A stretch of DNA of 64,000 bases, taken from contig QXCR01000002.1 of the NCBI GenBank assembly GCA_004380135.1, positions 62,001-126,000 on the forward strand, written 5' to 3'. Origin of the DNA: Stemphylium vesicarium (Eukaryota; Ascomycota; Dothideomycetes; Pleosporales; Pleosporaceae). The notes under the pieces were generated by a model. The model was given only the letters and a program-made list of their open reading frames with translations. It was not told the DNA's origin and searched no databases. Positions 52,352-62,016 of this stretch are shown here, piece by piece; the stretch's first letter is position 1, and every line of letters begins with the position of its first letter. A program made the position numbers and the translations under genes.

Positions 52352-53782
52352 TTATCGCACAACAGCTCCCTTGAGAGTGGGGATGCTACACAGACCGTCC
52401 TTGGTCCTCAACTTGGCTACACCCGTCTTCTTCTCCGGGCCCTCCCCGCTCAACTGTGGCACCACACCGACATCGAAGCCGATTTCCAGTGCATCCGTTG
52501 TTGTGAAACCAGGCTGAATGGTTTCCCAGACCTTCTTCTTGGGGTTGAGCACTGGCTCAGGCTCGCCCTCCCAGCCCTCAAAGTAGACGCGGTCTCCGGC
52601 CTTGCTCTCGGCTGGGGGATTGACCAACTCGACGGGTCCCTTGTGGCTGTCCTCGCCCTCTACAACCCTGGGAGATCCGGCGAGAACCATGGCACAGGAC
52701 TTGACACCGCGCATGGTGACGGGCTTGAGGTTGCACACGGCGACGATCTTGCGGTTTTGCATCTCGGCGAGGGGGATCAGGCCGTTGAGACCAGAGCACA
52801 CGGTGCGTACGACCTGGCCTTCATACTCGGAAGTGTTGTCTGTGCCGGGAGCGTCACCGCATGCGATGGTAGAGACGTAGAGCGAGTCGGCGTTGGGGTG
52901 GGTTTCGGCTTTGAGAATGTGGCCGACGCGGAGATCAATGAGGGCGGGGGAGAGGGGCTTCTCGACAGGCGCACTGTAAATTGTTAGACAAGATGCAAAG
53001 GGATATAGGGGCGGGAGGACATACGCCTTCTGTGGCTTGGGTTGCTTCTCTTTCTTCTCCTTCTTCTTCTTCTCAGTTGGTGCACCTTCGGGAGCGCCGC
53101 TTGTAGGGTTGCCAGTGACAGCTGATGCGACGGCTGATCCCGCTGCCTCTGCCTTGGCCTTGGCCTTGTCTGCCTTGCTCTTTCCTCCCTGGCCTCCTGG
53201 GGCGTCTTGTCCCTGGTCGCCAGTGAGTGTTGTGGCTGTAGCACCTGATGCGGCAGCGCTGGCAGCAGCGGCTTCCTTCTCCTTCTTCTTGCGCTCCTTT
53301 TCCGCCTTCGCATCTACGGGCTTGATCTTGAAGACGACATTGTCCTGGTCGACGCTGACCTTGTTTTCCAGCTTCAGGCCGAAGACGGGCGAGTTCTGGA
53401 CGAAGTCGATGTGGCGGACGATGTGATGGTATCCCTGCTCTCCTGTCCTCTCCTCGGCGCTCCACTTGGACACGACGGGTGCGAGCTTCTGGTAGATGGC
53501 AATGTCAGCAACCGAGGGCTTTGCGCCGAGGAGCGTGGTTCGGCTCGACAGGTGTGTGTTCAGCGACGACAGGCGCTCCGAGGCCTTTGCGGCGTCTTCG
53601 GAGGAGGAGGCCACATGGGAGGCCGTGATCAGCCACTGGCTGAGTTCCGTCTTCTCGGCGTCGGTGTAGGTGACTTCGGGGTAGAGGGCCTGGGAAGCCT
53701 TGACGGCGTCGGTCTCATCGGCAGCGTTGTTGGGCGCATGCGTCTTGAGGAAGGTGGCCAAGCTCTCGTCGATTGTGGCCAT
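52352..53782 (-). CDS. ARC1: tRNA-aminoacylation cofactor ARC1 (EMAPII-type tRNA-binding protein)
   Basis: It binds tRNA and delivers it to methionyl- and glutamyl-tRNA synthetases, in the cytosol. Two exons (53025-53782, 52352-52973) around a 51-nt intron give 459 aa. The N-terminal GST-C-like domain (about 1-115) ends in KPSVADIAIYQKLAPVVSKW. A basic linker of K, E and A (about 150-270) is the expected tRNA-binding module. The C-terminal OB-fold is of the Trbp111/EMAPII type: SPALIDLRVGHILKAETHPNADSLYVS, EMQNRKIVAVCNLKPVTMRGVKS, ending GLCSIPTLKG. The intron preserves the frame and has no stop, so reading through would add 17 residues just before the OB-fold. The ATG at 53782 has a strong context; an upstream in-frame ATG at 54013 is treated under findings. 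Confidence 0.93.
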   Translation of the reverse strand: MATIDESLATFLKTHAPNNAADETDAVKASQALYPEVTYTDAEKTELSQWLITASHVASSSEDAAKASERLSSLNTHLSSRTTLLGAKPSVADIAIYQKLAPVVSKWSAEERTGEQGYHHIVRHIDFVQNSPVFGLKLENKVSVDQDNVVFKIKPVDAKAEKERKKKEKEAAAASAAASGATATTLTGDQGQDAPGGQGGKSKADKAKAKAEAAGSAVASAVTGNPTSGAPEGAPTEKKKKEKKEKQPKPQKAYVLPPLYPFASCLTIYSAPVEKPLSPALIDLRVGHILKAETHPNADSLYVSTIACGDAPGTDNTSEYEGQVVRTVCSGLNGLIPLAEMQNRKIVAVCNLKPVTMRGVKSCAMVLAGSPRVVEGEDSHKGPVELVNPPAESKAGDRVYFEGWEGEPEPVLNPKKKVWETIQPGFTTTDALEIGFDVGVVPQLSGEGPEKKTGVAKLRTKDGLCSIPTLKGAVVR

Positions 53783-54460
53783 GGTGGGCAGTGTGTAGAA
53801 TGTTTTTTGGAAAAAGTTGAGAGCAAGTGGCTGTAGTGGGGTAAAGAAATCGACGGTAAAGTCAGTTGCGGCCGTCGCTAGGCGTCTGCGGGGGGATCCA
53901 GGCTGGGTGGAGATTCGTCCAGGCGGGCAGTATCTTGCTCTTGGGAATTGGGGTCGTCTGCTACGAGATAGGCGAAGTAAGGGTGTAATGGAAGGAGAGG
54001 CGCGAATATGCATGGTGCACGTGAGTCAAATTCATGGTCCACCGTCACCGCGGGGCTCAGAGGCTCCATGTTCTTCGCACAGGCCAGGCCATCGCGTCCC
54101 CTCGCAAGTCGCGTCTCCATCGTCATCAACATTTCTAGCATGGCGCGACAAACACGACACCTCTTGTCATATATTGTAATGTAGAGAAGTCACGTTTCCT
54201 CGGACATGGCGACTGTATGGCTAGCTATATTCCAAGACCGTCTATACTATTACCAGATATAATACCGCCACAAATACATCCACTCTAGGAATGCTCTCGC
54301 TGTAGGTTTTCCAGGCTGTAGCCTGGCACCTGTCTGGTTTATTTGTACATTCTTCGGATGACGCAACCAAGGCTTCTGTTTGTCGCTCACGCCCCACGTC
54401 TTTAACTTTGGACAAACTCACTCCTCCTTCCCCGCAACACCATTTGTACGCAGTAGCAAA
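53783..54460. promoter_or_regulatory. Divergent promoter region ARC1 / YUH1-like
   Basis: The 678-bp gap lies between divergent starts. The part next to ARC1 (53783-54013) remains open in the ARC1 frame with an ATG at 54013. The rest carries no supported gene. Confidence 0.45.
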
Positions 54461-55269
54461 ATGGCATCCGAATCATCCCCAGATGTGCCCAAGGGCAGGA
54501 AGAGGTTCATCCCTTTAGAGAACAACCCCGATGTCATGTCCGCCCTTGTCCACAAGCTCGGCCTCTCCGACAAGCTTGCATTCCACGACGTCTTTAGCAT
54601 CGATGAGCCCGAACTACTGGCGTTTGTGCCGCGGCCAGCCCACGCCCTGCTCCTCGTATTCCCCGTCAGCCAGACGTATGAGAAATTCCGCATTGAGGAA
54701 GACAAGGACAAGGCAGAATATCAAGGACACGGGCCGGACGAAGAAGTTATTTGGTACAAGCAGACCATCGGCAATGCCTGTGGTCTGATCGGCCTGCTCC
54801 ACGGCGTCTCCAACGGGTCAGCACGCGCACACATCCGTCAGTAGCCGCGCCAGCCTCAGGCAATACAAGCATGCTAACGAGGCATTCAGAACCCAACTCC
54901 AACCTGGCCAAGCTGGTCAACGACGCGATCCCGCTCAAGCCCGTCCAACGCGCCGACCTTCTCTACGAGTCTGAAGCACTTGAGAGCGCCCACCAAAGCG
55001 CTGCTGCAGGTGGCGATACCACTGCGCCCCAAGCCGATTCCGACGTTGACCTACACTATGTCTGCTTCATCAAGTCGGACAAGAACCATCTGTGGGAGCT
55101 AGATGGCCGTCGGAAGGGTCCACTCGACCGCGGTGCGCTGGCGCCTGATGAGGACGTTCTAAGCGAAAAGGCTCTCGACCTCGGTGTGCGCAGCTTCTTA
55201 AAGCGCGAAGCCGAAGCTGGCGGAGGTGAATTGCGCTTCAGTCTAATCACCCTCGCCGAGTCATTCTAG
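54461..55269 (+). CDS. YUH1: Ubiquitin C-terminal hydrolase (UCH-L3/YUH1 type)
   Basis: A cysteine protease that trims small adducts from the C-terminus of ubiquitin (and Nedd8/Rub1) in cytosol and nucleus. Two exons (54461-54836, 54890-55269) around a 53-nt intron give 251 aa, family length. The oxyanion Gln and catalytic Cys are in YKQTIGNACGLIGLLHG (about residues 89-105). The catalytic His and Asp are in DLHYVCFIKSDKNHLWELDGRRKGP (about 188-210). FIPLENNPDVMSALVHKLGL at the N-terminus is typical. The splice restores RAHI|QPNSNLAKL. The start ATG lies in AAAATGGC; upstream in-frame codons exist but the extra residues do not fit the family. Confidence 0.95.
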
Positions 55270-55745
55270 GAGGACTACGAAACACGGGAAGCTCGCGAAT
55301 TCAACCAAATGTCGGTCGACTAATCCTGTGCGCCTTTTGACGGTGGTCTTGGTCAGACACAGTAGCGCTAGGAATAACCTTTCCATGGAACTGAGCGTGG
55401 TCTATTACAAGCCATGACCGGATGATCCGGGTCCTTGGCACCGCAGGCGCCCGTAGTAGCGCTCTGTCTCTCAAAAGTTGGCAATTTGACAAAGGTCTGG
55501 AGCAACGTGATGGTCTTGAACGGGAACACACAGCCTCGGTCTCCACGAGGTACGTCTATGCAACGAGCTGGTGACGCTTCATCCGCCTGCAGCGTCGATA
55601 TCCTCAAAATACAAGCACAATTATCTTCAAAAACTACCAGCTTGCGTCACTTTCTCCATTTGCTTTTTCGCCCATGTGACCTCACCTAAAGCTCTCCACG
55701 AGATGCAGCGAACCATTTCCGTCGACATCTCGACACATCAGCATC
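55270..55745. other. Intergenic
   Basis: The 476-bp gap lies between tandem plus-strand genes: the 3' flank of the hydrolase and the promoter of the GPCR. No gene or repeat is seen. Confidence 0.45.
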
Positions 55746-57834
55746 ATGTTGAACTGCGTCAAGACACACTTCATCGTCCTTCTCTCACTGGCATGCGCCC
55801 TCTCAGCTTTTCCACTAAGCGCACAAAATGATTCCGAGTACACGTCTCTGGAGGCGACCAATATACAACGAACTTCAAAGATCAGGGTGACCGCTCTAGT
55901 ATGCTCTTGTATGAGCATGACAGCTTCTCTGATAGCCTTCTATTGGTTCTGCCGTATGCAGAAACGCTTTCGACATCGGTAAGTAGTGCTATCCAATGAA
56001 TCCATAAGCTCATCACCTTCCATAGGCTCATCATGCTTCTCATCTACGGCGACCTTGTGAGAGCATCTTGGTTTTTCATCGCAGCAGTCTTAATGGAGGT
56101 CCACGGCACTGTGCGAACGGAATCAGCGTTTTGCCAATCTAGTGGATTCCTGATACAATATGGGACCGAGACGAATGGTGAGTCTGCACTCCCCTTGGGA
56201 ACGTTTCCTAACACCGAGAAGACCTTGCTGTTCTCGTGATAGCAGTACATAGCGCACTCCAAGTCTTTCGCCCCTCCAACCAAACCTCGTCAGATGGTCT
56301 GTACCCTTACAGGCGATACGTCTACGCAAGCGCGTTTCTCATTCCAGGAGTCATGGCAAGCCTTGCCTTTATTCAACCAAATTGGGGATACCTCTCACAG
56401 GGAGCATTCTGCACGCTTCCAATCCGTCCGTTCTGGTACCGACTGGCCTTAGCATGGATCCCGAGGTACTGCATTGTATTGACCATCATTGGCTTGACCG
56501 CTGCAATCTATATATACGTTGGGTGGGAGTTCAAAAAGTACAACAGGGCCAGTCAGCATATCGAGGATTCGACAATGGAAGACACCGCTGGTAATCAAAT
56601 CGACACCGGTACACTGCGAATGGGAACTCCTCTTAGCGCGAACGAGTATATCCCAGGCGAGGGATTCGTAACGCGGCCCCCAAGTATGACACAGCAAGAT
56701 CATTTGGGTCAGCACGGGTGGCATGCTCCGTCTATGTCTCAAGACCACATCCTCTCTAGGCCGAGACGCAGATCTTCCGTATCTTTCGGCTGCGTTGTGC
56801 CTTGCAGTGCATCCAGTTTGGTCTCCATCCGCACACCGTCCATTAGCACCACGACACATTCTCTCACCGGGAGCACACGAAATACACATCTCAATCGCAG
56901 CGGAACGTTCCGGCCACCATTGGTCGCCATACCCAGCGGCCACACAGTCCAGACGATAGAGTCTACCGATAATGTGCAGCTGCCACTGTCCCTCCAAACC
57001 ACGAATAGCATCTTGGTCACCACCACCACCACCACGAGCACGACGCCAGCGCCCTCTTTGATGCACCGAGCTCCTAGCAACCAGACCCTCAGCACCTTCC
57101 CCGAGCCATCCGATCCAGAATTCAGTCCAATGACCCGCCGACGTGCTCGCATGCACCGTCAGCTACGCCTCATGTTCATTTACCCCATCGTCTACACACT
57201 GATGTGGCTCCTGCCCTTCGTAAACCACTGCATGATGTACAACGACTACTACGCAGCACATCCAGTTTGGGGCTTGAGACTGGCAGGCACGATCTGTATT
57301 GCGAGCATGGGTTTCGTGAACTGCCTCGTCTTTTCCCTGCGCGAAAAACCATGGAGGGCCATCCCAACGAGCGACGGAACCTTGCTAGGAAGTTTCTTCG
57401 TGTGGAATGCAAAGAATGAGCGAAGAAGCAGCATGTTCGGCGGCGGCTTGACGTCTTCTCGGGTAAATGTATTCCCCCGGGGCGAGATGGCTCAGCATTC
57501 GTCTTCAGACGCGAGGATCATCATGTCCGGGGGCAGTTTGAGGACGAGCGCTAGTTTTAATGGGTTTTCGGGGCTTACGGCGGATCAGGCGAGGGAACGA
57601 CTTGAGCGGGAGAGGGAGGAAAGATATGAGATCCTTAGTGCCGGCACAGCGACGAGTCGCGGTGGGACAACGCCGGGGGAATCGTGGAGCGAACTATACT
57701 CTACTGAGGATGAAGACGAAGGTGAACAGCGAAGGAATTATATGAGGGAAGACATGGTAGAGCGTGTGGCTGATAGAGCTTATCAAGATGATGAAACGAA
57801 CGGTGAGAGACGAAGGGAGAGGGGTGCGGATTGA
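55746..57834 (+). CDS. Git3/GPR1-type G-protein-coupled receptor
   Basis: A candidate nutrient-sensing receptor acting through a Gpa2-type G-alpha and cAMP at the plasma membrane. Three exons (55746-55978, 56026-56177, 56222-57834) with introns of 47 and 44 nt give 665 aa. It has a hydrophobic leader, then TM1 near residues 48-70 and TM2 (LLIYGDLVRASWFFIAAVL). The second splice restores N|DLAVLVIAVHSALQVF, characteristic of TM3 in the Git3 family; an AG 21 nt downstream would delete seven of these residues. TM4 and TM5 come next, then a very long, S/T-rich third cytoplasmic loop (about 225-425). The Git3 C-terminal pair follows (RLMFIYPIVYTLMWLLPF; GFVNCLVFSLREKPW), and a charged tail. The ligand is unknown; glucose and amino acids are known for yeast relatives. 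Confidence 0.88.
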
Positions 57835-57934
57835 TAGTGTGGCTAAGCCTGTTTTTCTAAATTCTTACTGCATTCGTTTCAATATCATGCTGTCTAATGC
57901 GTCATCGTTTCTTTGTCTCATGCCAATGTTTTCT

Positions 57935-59002
57935 TCAAAAGTCCTCTACCTTGACTTCCCGTCCTTCTTTCAACGGCAAGTAGACCTTCTCCCACAAATC
58001 GCTCCTTTCGCCAAGGTGGTACGTTAAGCTCGCATCCTGCATTCCTGGTGGTGAACCAGAGGACGAAGATGGTCCCATCGTTTGGAGCTGCGAGATGATG
58101 TTTTCCAAACCCAAAGCCTTGCCGGTAGCTTGTGTGTTACCAGCTTCGAGTGAGACATGAACGATGTGAATGTGGAAATGGTAGTACGTCGGCTGGTCTA
58201 CTGGATAGTCAGTCATCTCGCGCCCCTGCAAGAATACATATTGAGACCAAGAAACGAAAAACTTACAATGCACATAGAGTTTTAGCTCATCCTTCTCAAG
58301 CTCAGGGTACAACCCGACCGTCGCCTCGACCATCTTCTTCTTCATGTGCGTCACCCAGCCCACCATATCCTTGTTCAAATCCCTCACACTCCAGATGTCG
58401 CGCCTCTCCACAATACCCAGCAGATGCAGGCTCCCCATAGTCTTACGATCCCAGTTCAAATCCGGTAGTAGAAGAAAGCCATCGTTTCCCGTTTCGCGAT
58501 ACATGACATCTTCCTGCTCGGTGCGGCCTTCAATGATGTTATACACCCAATTCAGCGCGCCCTTTTCCCGCTGGGCGCGCATATACGGACGCACGTATGA
58601 GGAGTAAATCTCTGGCGTTTCAGTCACCATGCGAAGACGCTGCTGTGTGTACTTTTTGACATGCTTCTCTGTACATGGGTAGATTAAGTTTAGCTTGAAA
58701 TCCGGTGGGGGCGCTTCGTCGCAGCTGCTGTTGGGATTCGAGTTTGCGAGGAACCAGGCGTAGATGTCGTTGGCGCCGAGGTTCTTGATGTTGCGGAGCG
58801 AGGTGGAGAAGTGGGAGAGGATGGAGGGCGTGGTGTCGAAGGCGGCGCGCTCGGCGATTAGCAGCGCGGGTTGCGAGTCGATGGTGCCGAGGAGGGAGAT
58901 GCGGCGCCCGGCTTGGTCTGAATTTAGGAGGCGAGTGAGTTGGAATTTGGGGATTAGGGATTCGACGTGGGCGGCTACGTCGGGGGGTGTGGTAGATGTC
59001 AT
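57935..59002 (-). CDS. DCS1: Scavenger mRNA-decapping enzyme DcpS (m7GpppX diphosphatase)
   Basis: It hydrolyses the cap dinucleotide left after 3'-to-5' mRNA decay, in cytosol and nucleus. Two exons (58267-59002, 57935-58200) around a 66-nt intron give 333 aa, close to yeast Dcs1 (350). The swapped N-terminal domain is followed by the HIT-type catalytic motif YYHFHIHIVHVSLEAGN near residue 256, with three alternate His. PDLNWDRKTMGSLHLLGIVERRDIWSVRDL is typical of DcpS. The intron lacks stops and keeps the frame, but its removal gives LYVH|LDQPTYYHFHIH, matching the family; its 3' end has a TGACTGAC branch-like motif. The gene converges with the GPCR gene, 100 bp between stops. Confidence 0.94.
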   Translation of the reverse strand: MTSTTPPDVAAHVESLIPKFQLTRLLNSDQAGRRISLLGTIDSQPALLIAERAAFDTTPSILSHFSTSLRNIKNLGANDIYAWFLANSNPNSSCDEAPPPDFKLNLIYPCTEKHVKKYTQQRLRMVTETPEIYSSYVRPYMRAQREKGALNWVYNIIEGRTEQEDVMYRETGNDGFLLLPDLNWDRKTMGSLHLLGIVERRDIWSVRDLNKDMVGWVTHMKKKMVEATVGLYPELEKDELKLYVHCKFFVSWSQYVFLQGREMTDYPVDQPTYYHFHIHIVHVSLEAGNTQATGKALGLENIISQLQTMGPSSSSGSPPGMQDASLTYHLGERSDLWEKVYLPLKEGREVKVEDF

Positions 59003-59553
59003 GGTGGGTTGGGTGTTTGGGGGCTGCTCGTTTCTTCGTCAGTAAAGAGGGGCACACGAAATGATTTGAAGAGCTTGTAGATGGTAATTGCTATCCTCCA
59101 AGGATCATGTATCTCGTGTCCGTCATATGCCCCTGTTCCGCGCACACTGCGCAAGTGGAGCATTATTCAGCAAATAATTGTATTTTCGTCTCTGAACCGG
59201 TCTCAAATACCGAAAGCAAGTCGTGCTTTTCAGCGACTGGGCCGGACAGATACATCAAACAACCGCAACGTGACCGAAAATGACTTACTTCACGATTGAG
59301 GCGACTTTGGGTGCACAGGCACAGAAGTTTCCCGCTATCTCGGGACGAGTGTGGGGGTGGATTGATGTGCGAGATCACATGTCCGCGCGATCTCGCGTAT
59401 CACTGCAGCAACCAAGGAAAGGACCCCGATCTGCGCCAAGCCCGTCACCCAGGGAGGTCACGTCACTACACCAGCCACCCCATCGTTGCGCATAACCATC
59501 ATACTTTGAGATATTTGAAAATTACGCATTACGTTCAATCGCACATACACAAG
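59003..59553. promoter_or_regulatory. Divergent promoter region DCS1 / Pol delta small subunit
   Basis: The 551-bp gap lies between divergent starts. It holds CGCG-containing words at 59387-59398 that could relate to cell-cycle control, but no full MCB or SCB element is evident. No gene is seen. Confidence 0.4.
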
Positions 59554-60228
59554 ATGGCACCTAAGCGCAAGACAGCCGGTCCGGCGACGAAATCGCAACA
59601 GTCTACCCTCGCTTTCCACGGATCGTCGAACAAGGTCACAAAGTCGGGTGTCAAGGCTCAAGGCGCAAAGAAGAACCTTCTAGAGAAGAAGCTGAAGGAT
59701 GCGACACCAGAAATCTTGGAGATATCAGACTCAGAGCCGACAACGACCGAAGCGGCCATAATCGAGCAAACCGAACAGGAGGTTCAAGCGCAAGAAGTGG
59801 AGAGCACACCTGAAGAGGACCGAGCCAGGCGCATATCGCATGCTGCAATCAAAAAGTATTGGGCAGCAAAGGAGAAGCAACGGCGGGCACCTCGGGCGCA
59901 TCAAGGGGGACTGACACTCGACGACAAGATCCTCAGGGAATTTGACATGAGCGCACACTATGGCGTAAGTTTGACCCAACCAGCGGCTTGCAGTGCCCAA
60001 CTGCCCCATACCGGATGTACCGCTAACACGATATGCGCTGTCTAGCCATGTACTGGTATCGCACGATTGAAGCGCTGGAAGCGTGCGCAACGTCTCGATC
60101 TCGACCCACCGATAGAGGTACTAGCTGTGCTACTGAAGGAACAGGATGCCGGCAACAAGGACAAAATCGCCCTTCAACGATCAGTCGTGGACGAGATTCT
60201 CAATACCAAGGCCGAGCTTGATGTATGA
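59554..60228 (+). CDS. cdm1: DNA polymerase delta small subunit (POLD4/Cdm1)
   Basis: The smallest, non-catalytic subunit of DNA polymerase delta, which stabilises the holoenzyme and binds PCNA in the nucleus. Two exons (59554-59964, 60046-60228) around an 81-nt intron give 197 aa. A PIP-box-like QSTLAFHG lies at about residues 16-23 in a basic N-terminus. The conserved C-terminal domain is LTLDDKILREFDMSAHYG|PCTGIARLKRWKRAQRL followed by DLDPPIEVLAVLLKE, in which the splice junction completes the Y-G-P-C-x-G core. The middle is acidic and disordered. The ATG at 59554 begins MAPKRKT, as in other fungal homologues; upstream in-frame codons belong to the 5' leader. Confidence 0.92.
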
Positions 60229-62016
60229 GAGCAAGTCTAGGTCAGGGGTGCGCGCGCTGCAGGATGAAGATCACCGAGCCGTTGCTCCCCGAGTCACTTG
60301 AGCCATGTCCTATAGTGCTGGATACTGGAGTTCTGCGCCGAGTCGGGAGTAATCATGGAGCATGCTGTATGTCGGTGTGGGTACAGGTCCGATTGACACA
60401 GCCGACAGGGGAATCGTCGCTTCGGGGCACGCGAGCACTTATTGCCTATCGCCGGGCCAGATAAACCTCAGACTTGCGATGCGCCGTCGTCCTTTGAATT
60501 GAATTAATGAGTTACGAATATTTTGCGCCGATACTCCCTATGCTGCGATAACAAAAAAAGTTCATGTCTTCGTGACAAGGACCGTTTCATAACTCTATCT
60601 CATCGTACGTCAGCATGCATTGGCTGACGACTCCAAGGCATGACCAGGGGAAGGTGGCCGTCGGGAATGTCCAACCAACAAAGACAGCCGGTCCTGGCTC
60701 GGCAGCATTCATGTCGCGAAGGGAGCGCTATCGTGCCGCTGGGGTGGGATAGTCGATATCGAGATGCGGGGTTTGCGCCAGGCCAACATCTGAGGGCTGG
60801 TTCAATCAAGGCTGTCTGCATGGACCGTCATTGCTGTTGTTGGTGGTGTATGCAAGTTGCAGCTTGACGCCATCTGGGCTGCTCCAGACTTGCAACCTTG
60901 GAAGGCGGCTCCAGTGGCATCAGAACGCGGGGTTGATCGACAATCGCTCGATGAAGCTCTGGACTTGGGACGAACATGTCAGTGGCAATTGCTGAGCTGC
61001 ACGGCGGTGGGGCATGATGCTGGATCCGCATGCGACTGGCACACTAGATGTCAGCCCGATTCCACGCTGCCGGCGATGGCTTGTTAGCGGGCCTGAGAAG
61101 TCGACGTCTCGAGTGGAGCTGAGAGAACTCATGGCCCTCTTCATGCGTGCCTCATATCTCCGCACACTTCCAGGCGACCCACCCACTGCATTCCTTATCG
61201 CCACTGCGAAGTCTGCGCTGCGAGGCTGCCGAATCCCAGCGGCAGTCGTTGAGCAGGAACAGCTAATTTCGACCTGTCTTGCGCAGTGTTGCTTGTTATA
61301 GCCAACCGCAGAACTTTATCCAGGCAAGCGTTGCATGGTGGCTTGCAGTATGGCGCCGGGTTGGGTGAAGCAAAACGGCGCCTTGTCCAAAAGTGCTGGG
61401 GGGTAGGTGAGATAGCGGGGAACCACTAGAGACGCCCATATCATTCCTGTCCTACATGCTCCTCCAACGCCCCCGTCGCCGCTCCACGTTTCTTTTCTTT
61501 CTTCTTCTCAGTCCAATTACTTCGATTTATATCCGCTTCTCCCCCCTTCTCCGAACCATCCTTTACCTTTACCTTTTTCGTAACATGTCCACCGTCGCGC
61601 TTTAGATTCGCACCTCCCGCACAGGGCCGCATTTCCCCCACGGCTCTTGCCTCGATCCCACCCCCGGCTGTTGATCAACTCAGCAGTCAACGTGCGCCGT
61701 CCGTCCAAACTTTCAACACAGTAGGTCCCAAAAAGCAATTCTCATGGATGCGTCCAGTCCCGTGTACTTATCAATTGCGCGACAGAAGACTCGCCGTCAC
61801 TCCACCTTGTCGTGATATCCTTCCTCACCCCGCACGCTGGTGCTTCTTTGATCCCCCTCGGCTGCCGACTTTTGATTGGGAAGGAGCCATCACCACTATC
61901 CAGCCTATTGCTATCGTGGAGGACCTGCCCTGTTGACTCCTCGCCTTCCACAAGCCCGTCTTCGCACGTTGCGCGCTTTCAATCGCACTCTCACCACTCA
62001 ACTTTGAATTGTCAAC
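60229..62016. other. Long intergenic region upstream of PPS1
   Basis: The 1.79-kb gap lies between tandem plus-strand genes. Short unrelated open frames only (longest about 95 codons). A pronounced pyrimidine-rich stretch (61447-61560, CT-rich on the plus strand) and a second C-rich stretch before 62016 fit the promoter and leader of PPS1. No RNA gene or mobile element is recognised. Confidence 0.45.
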
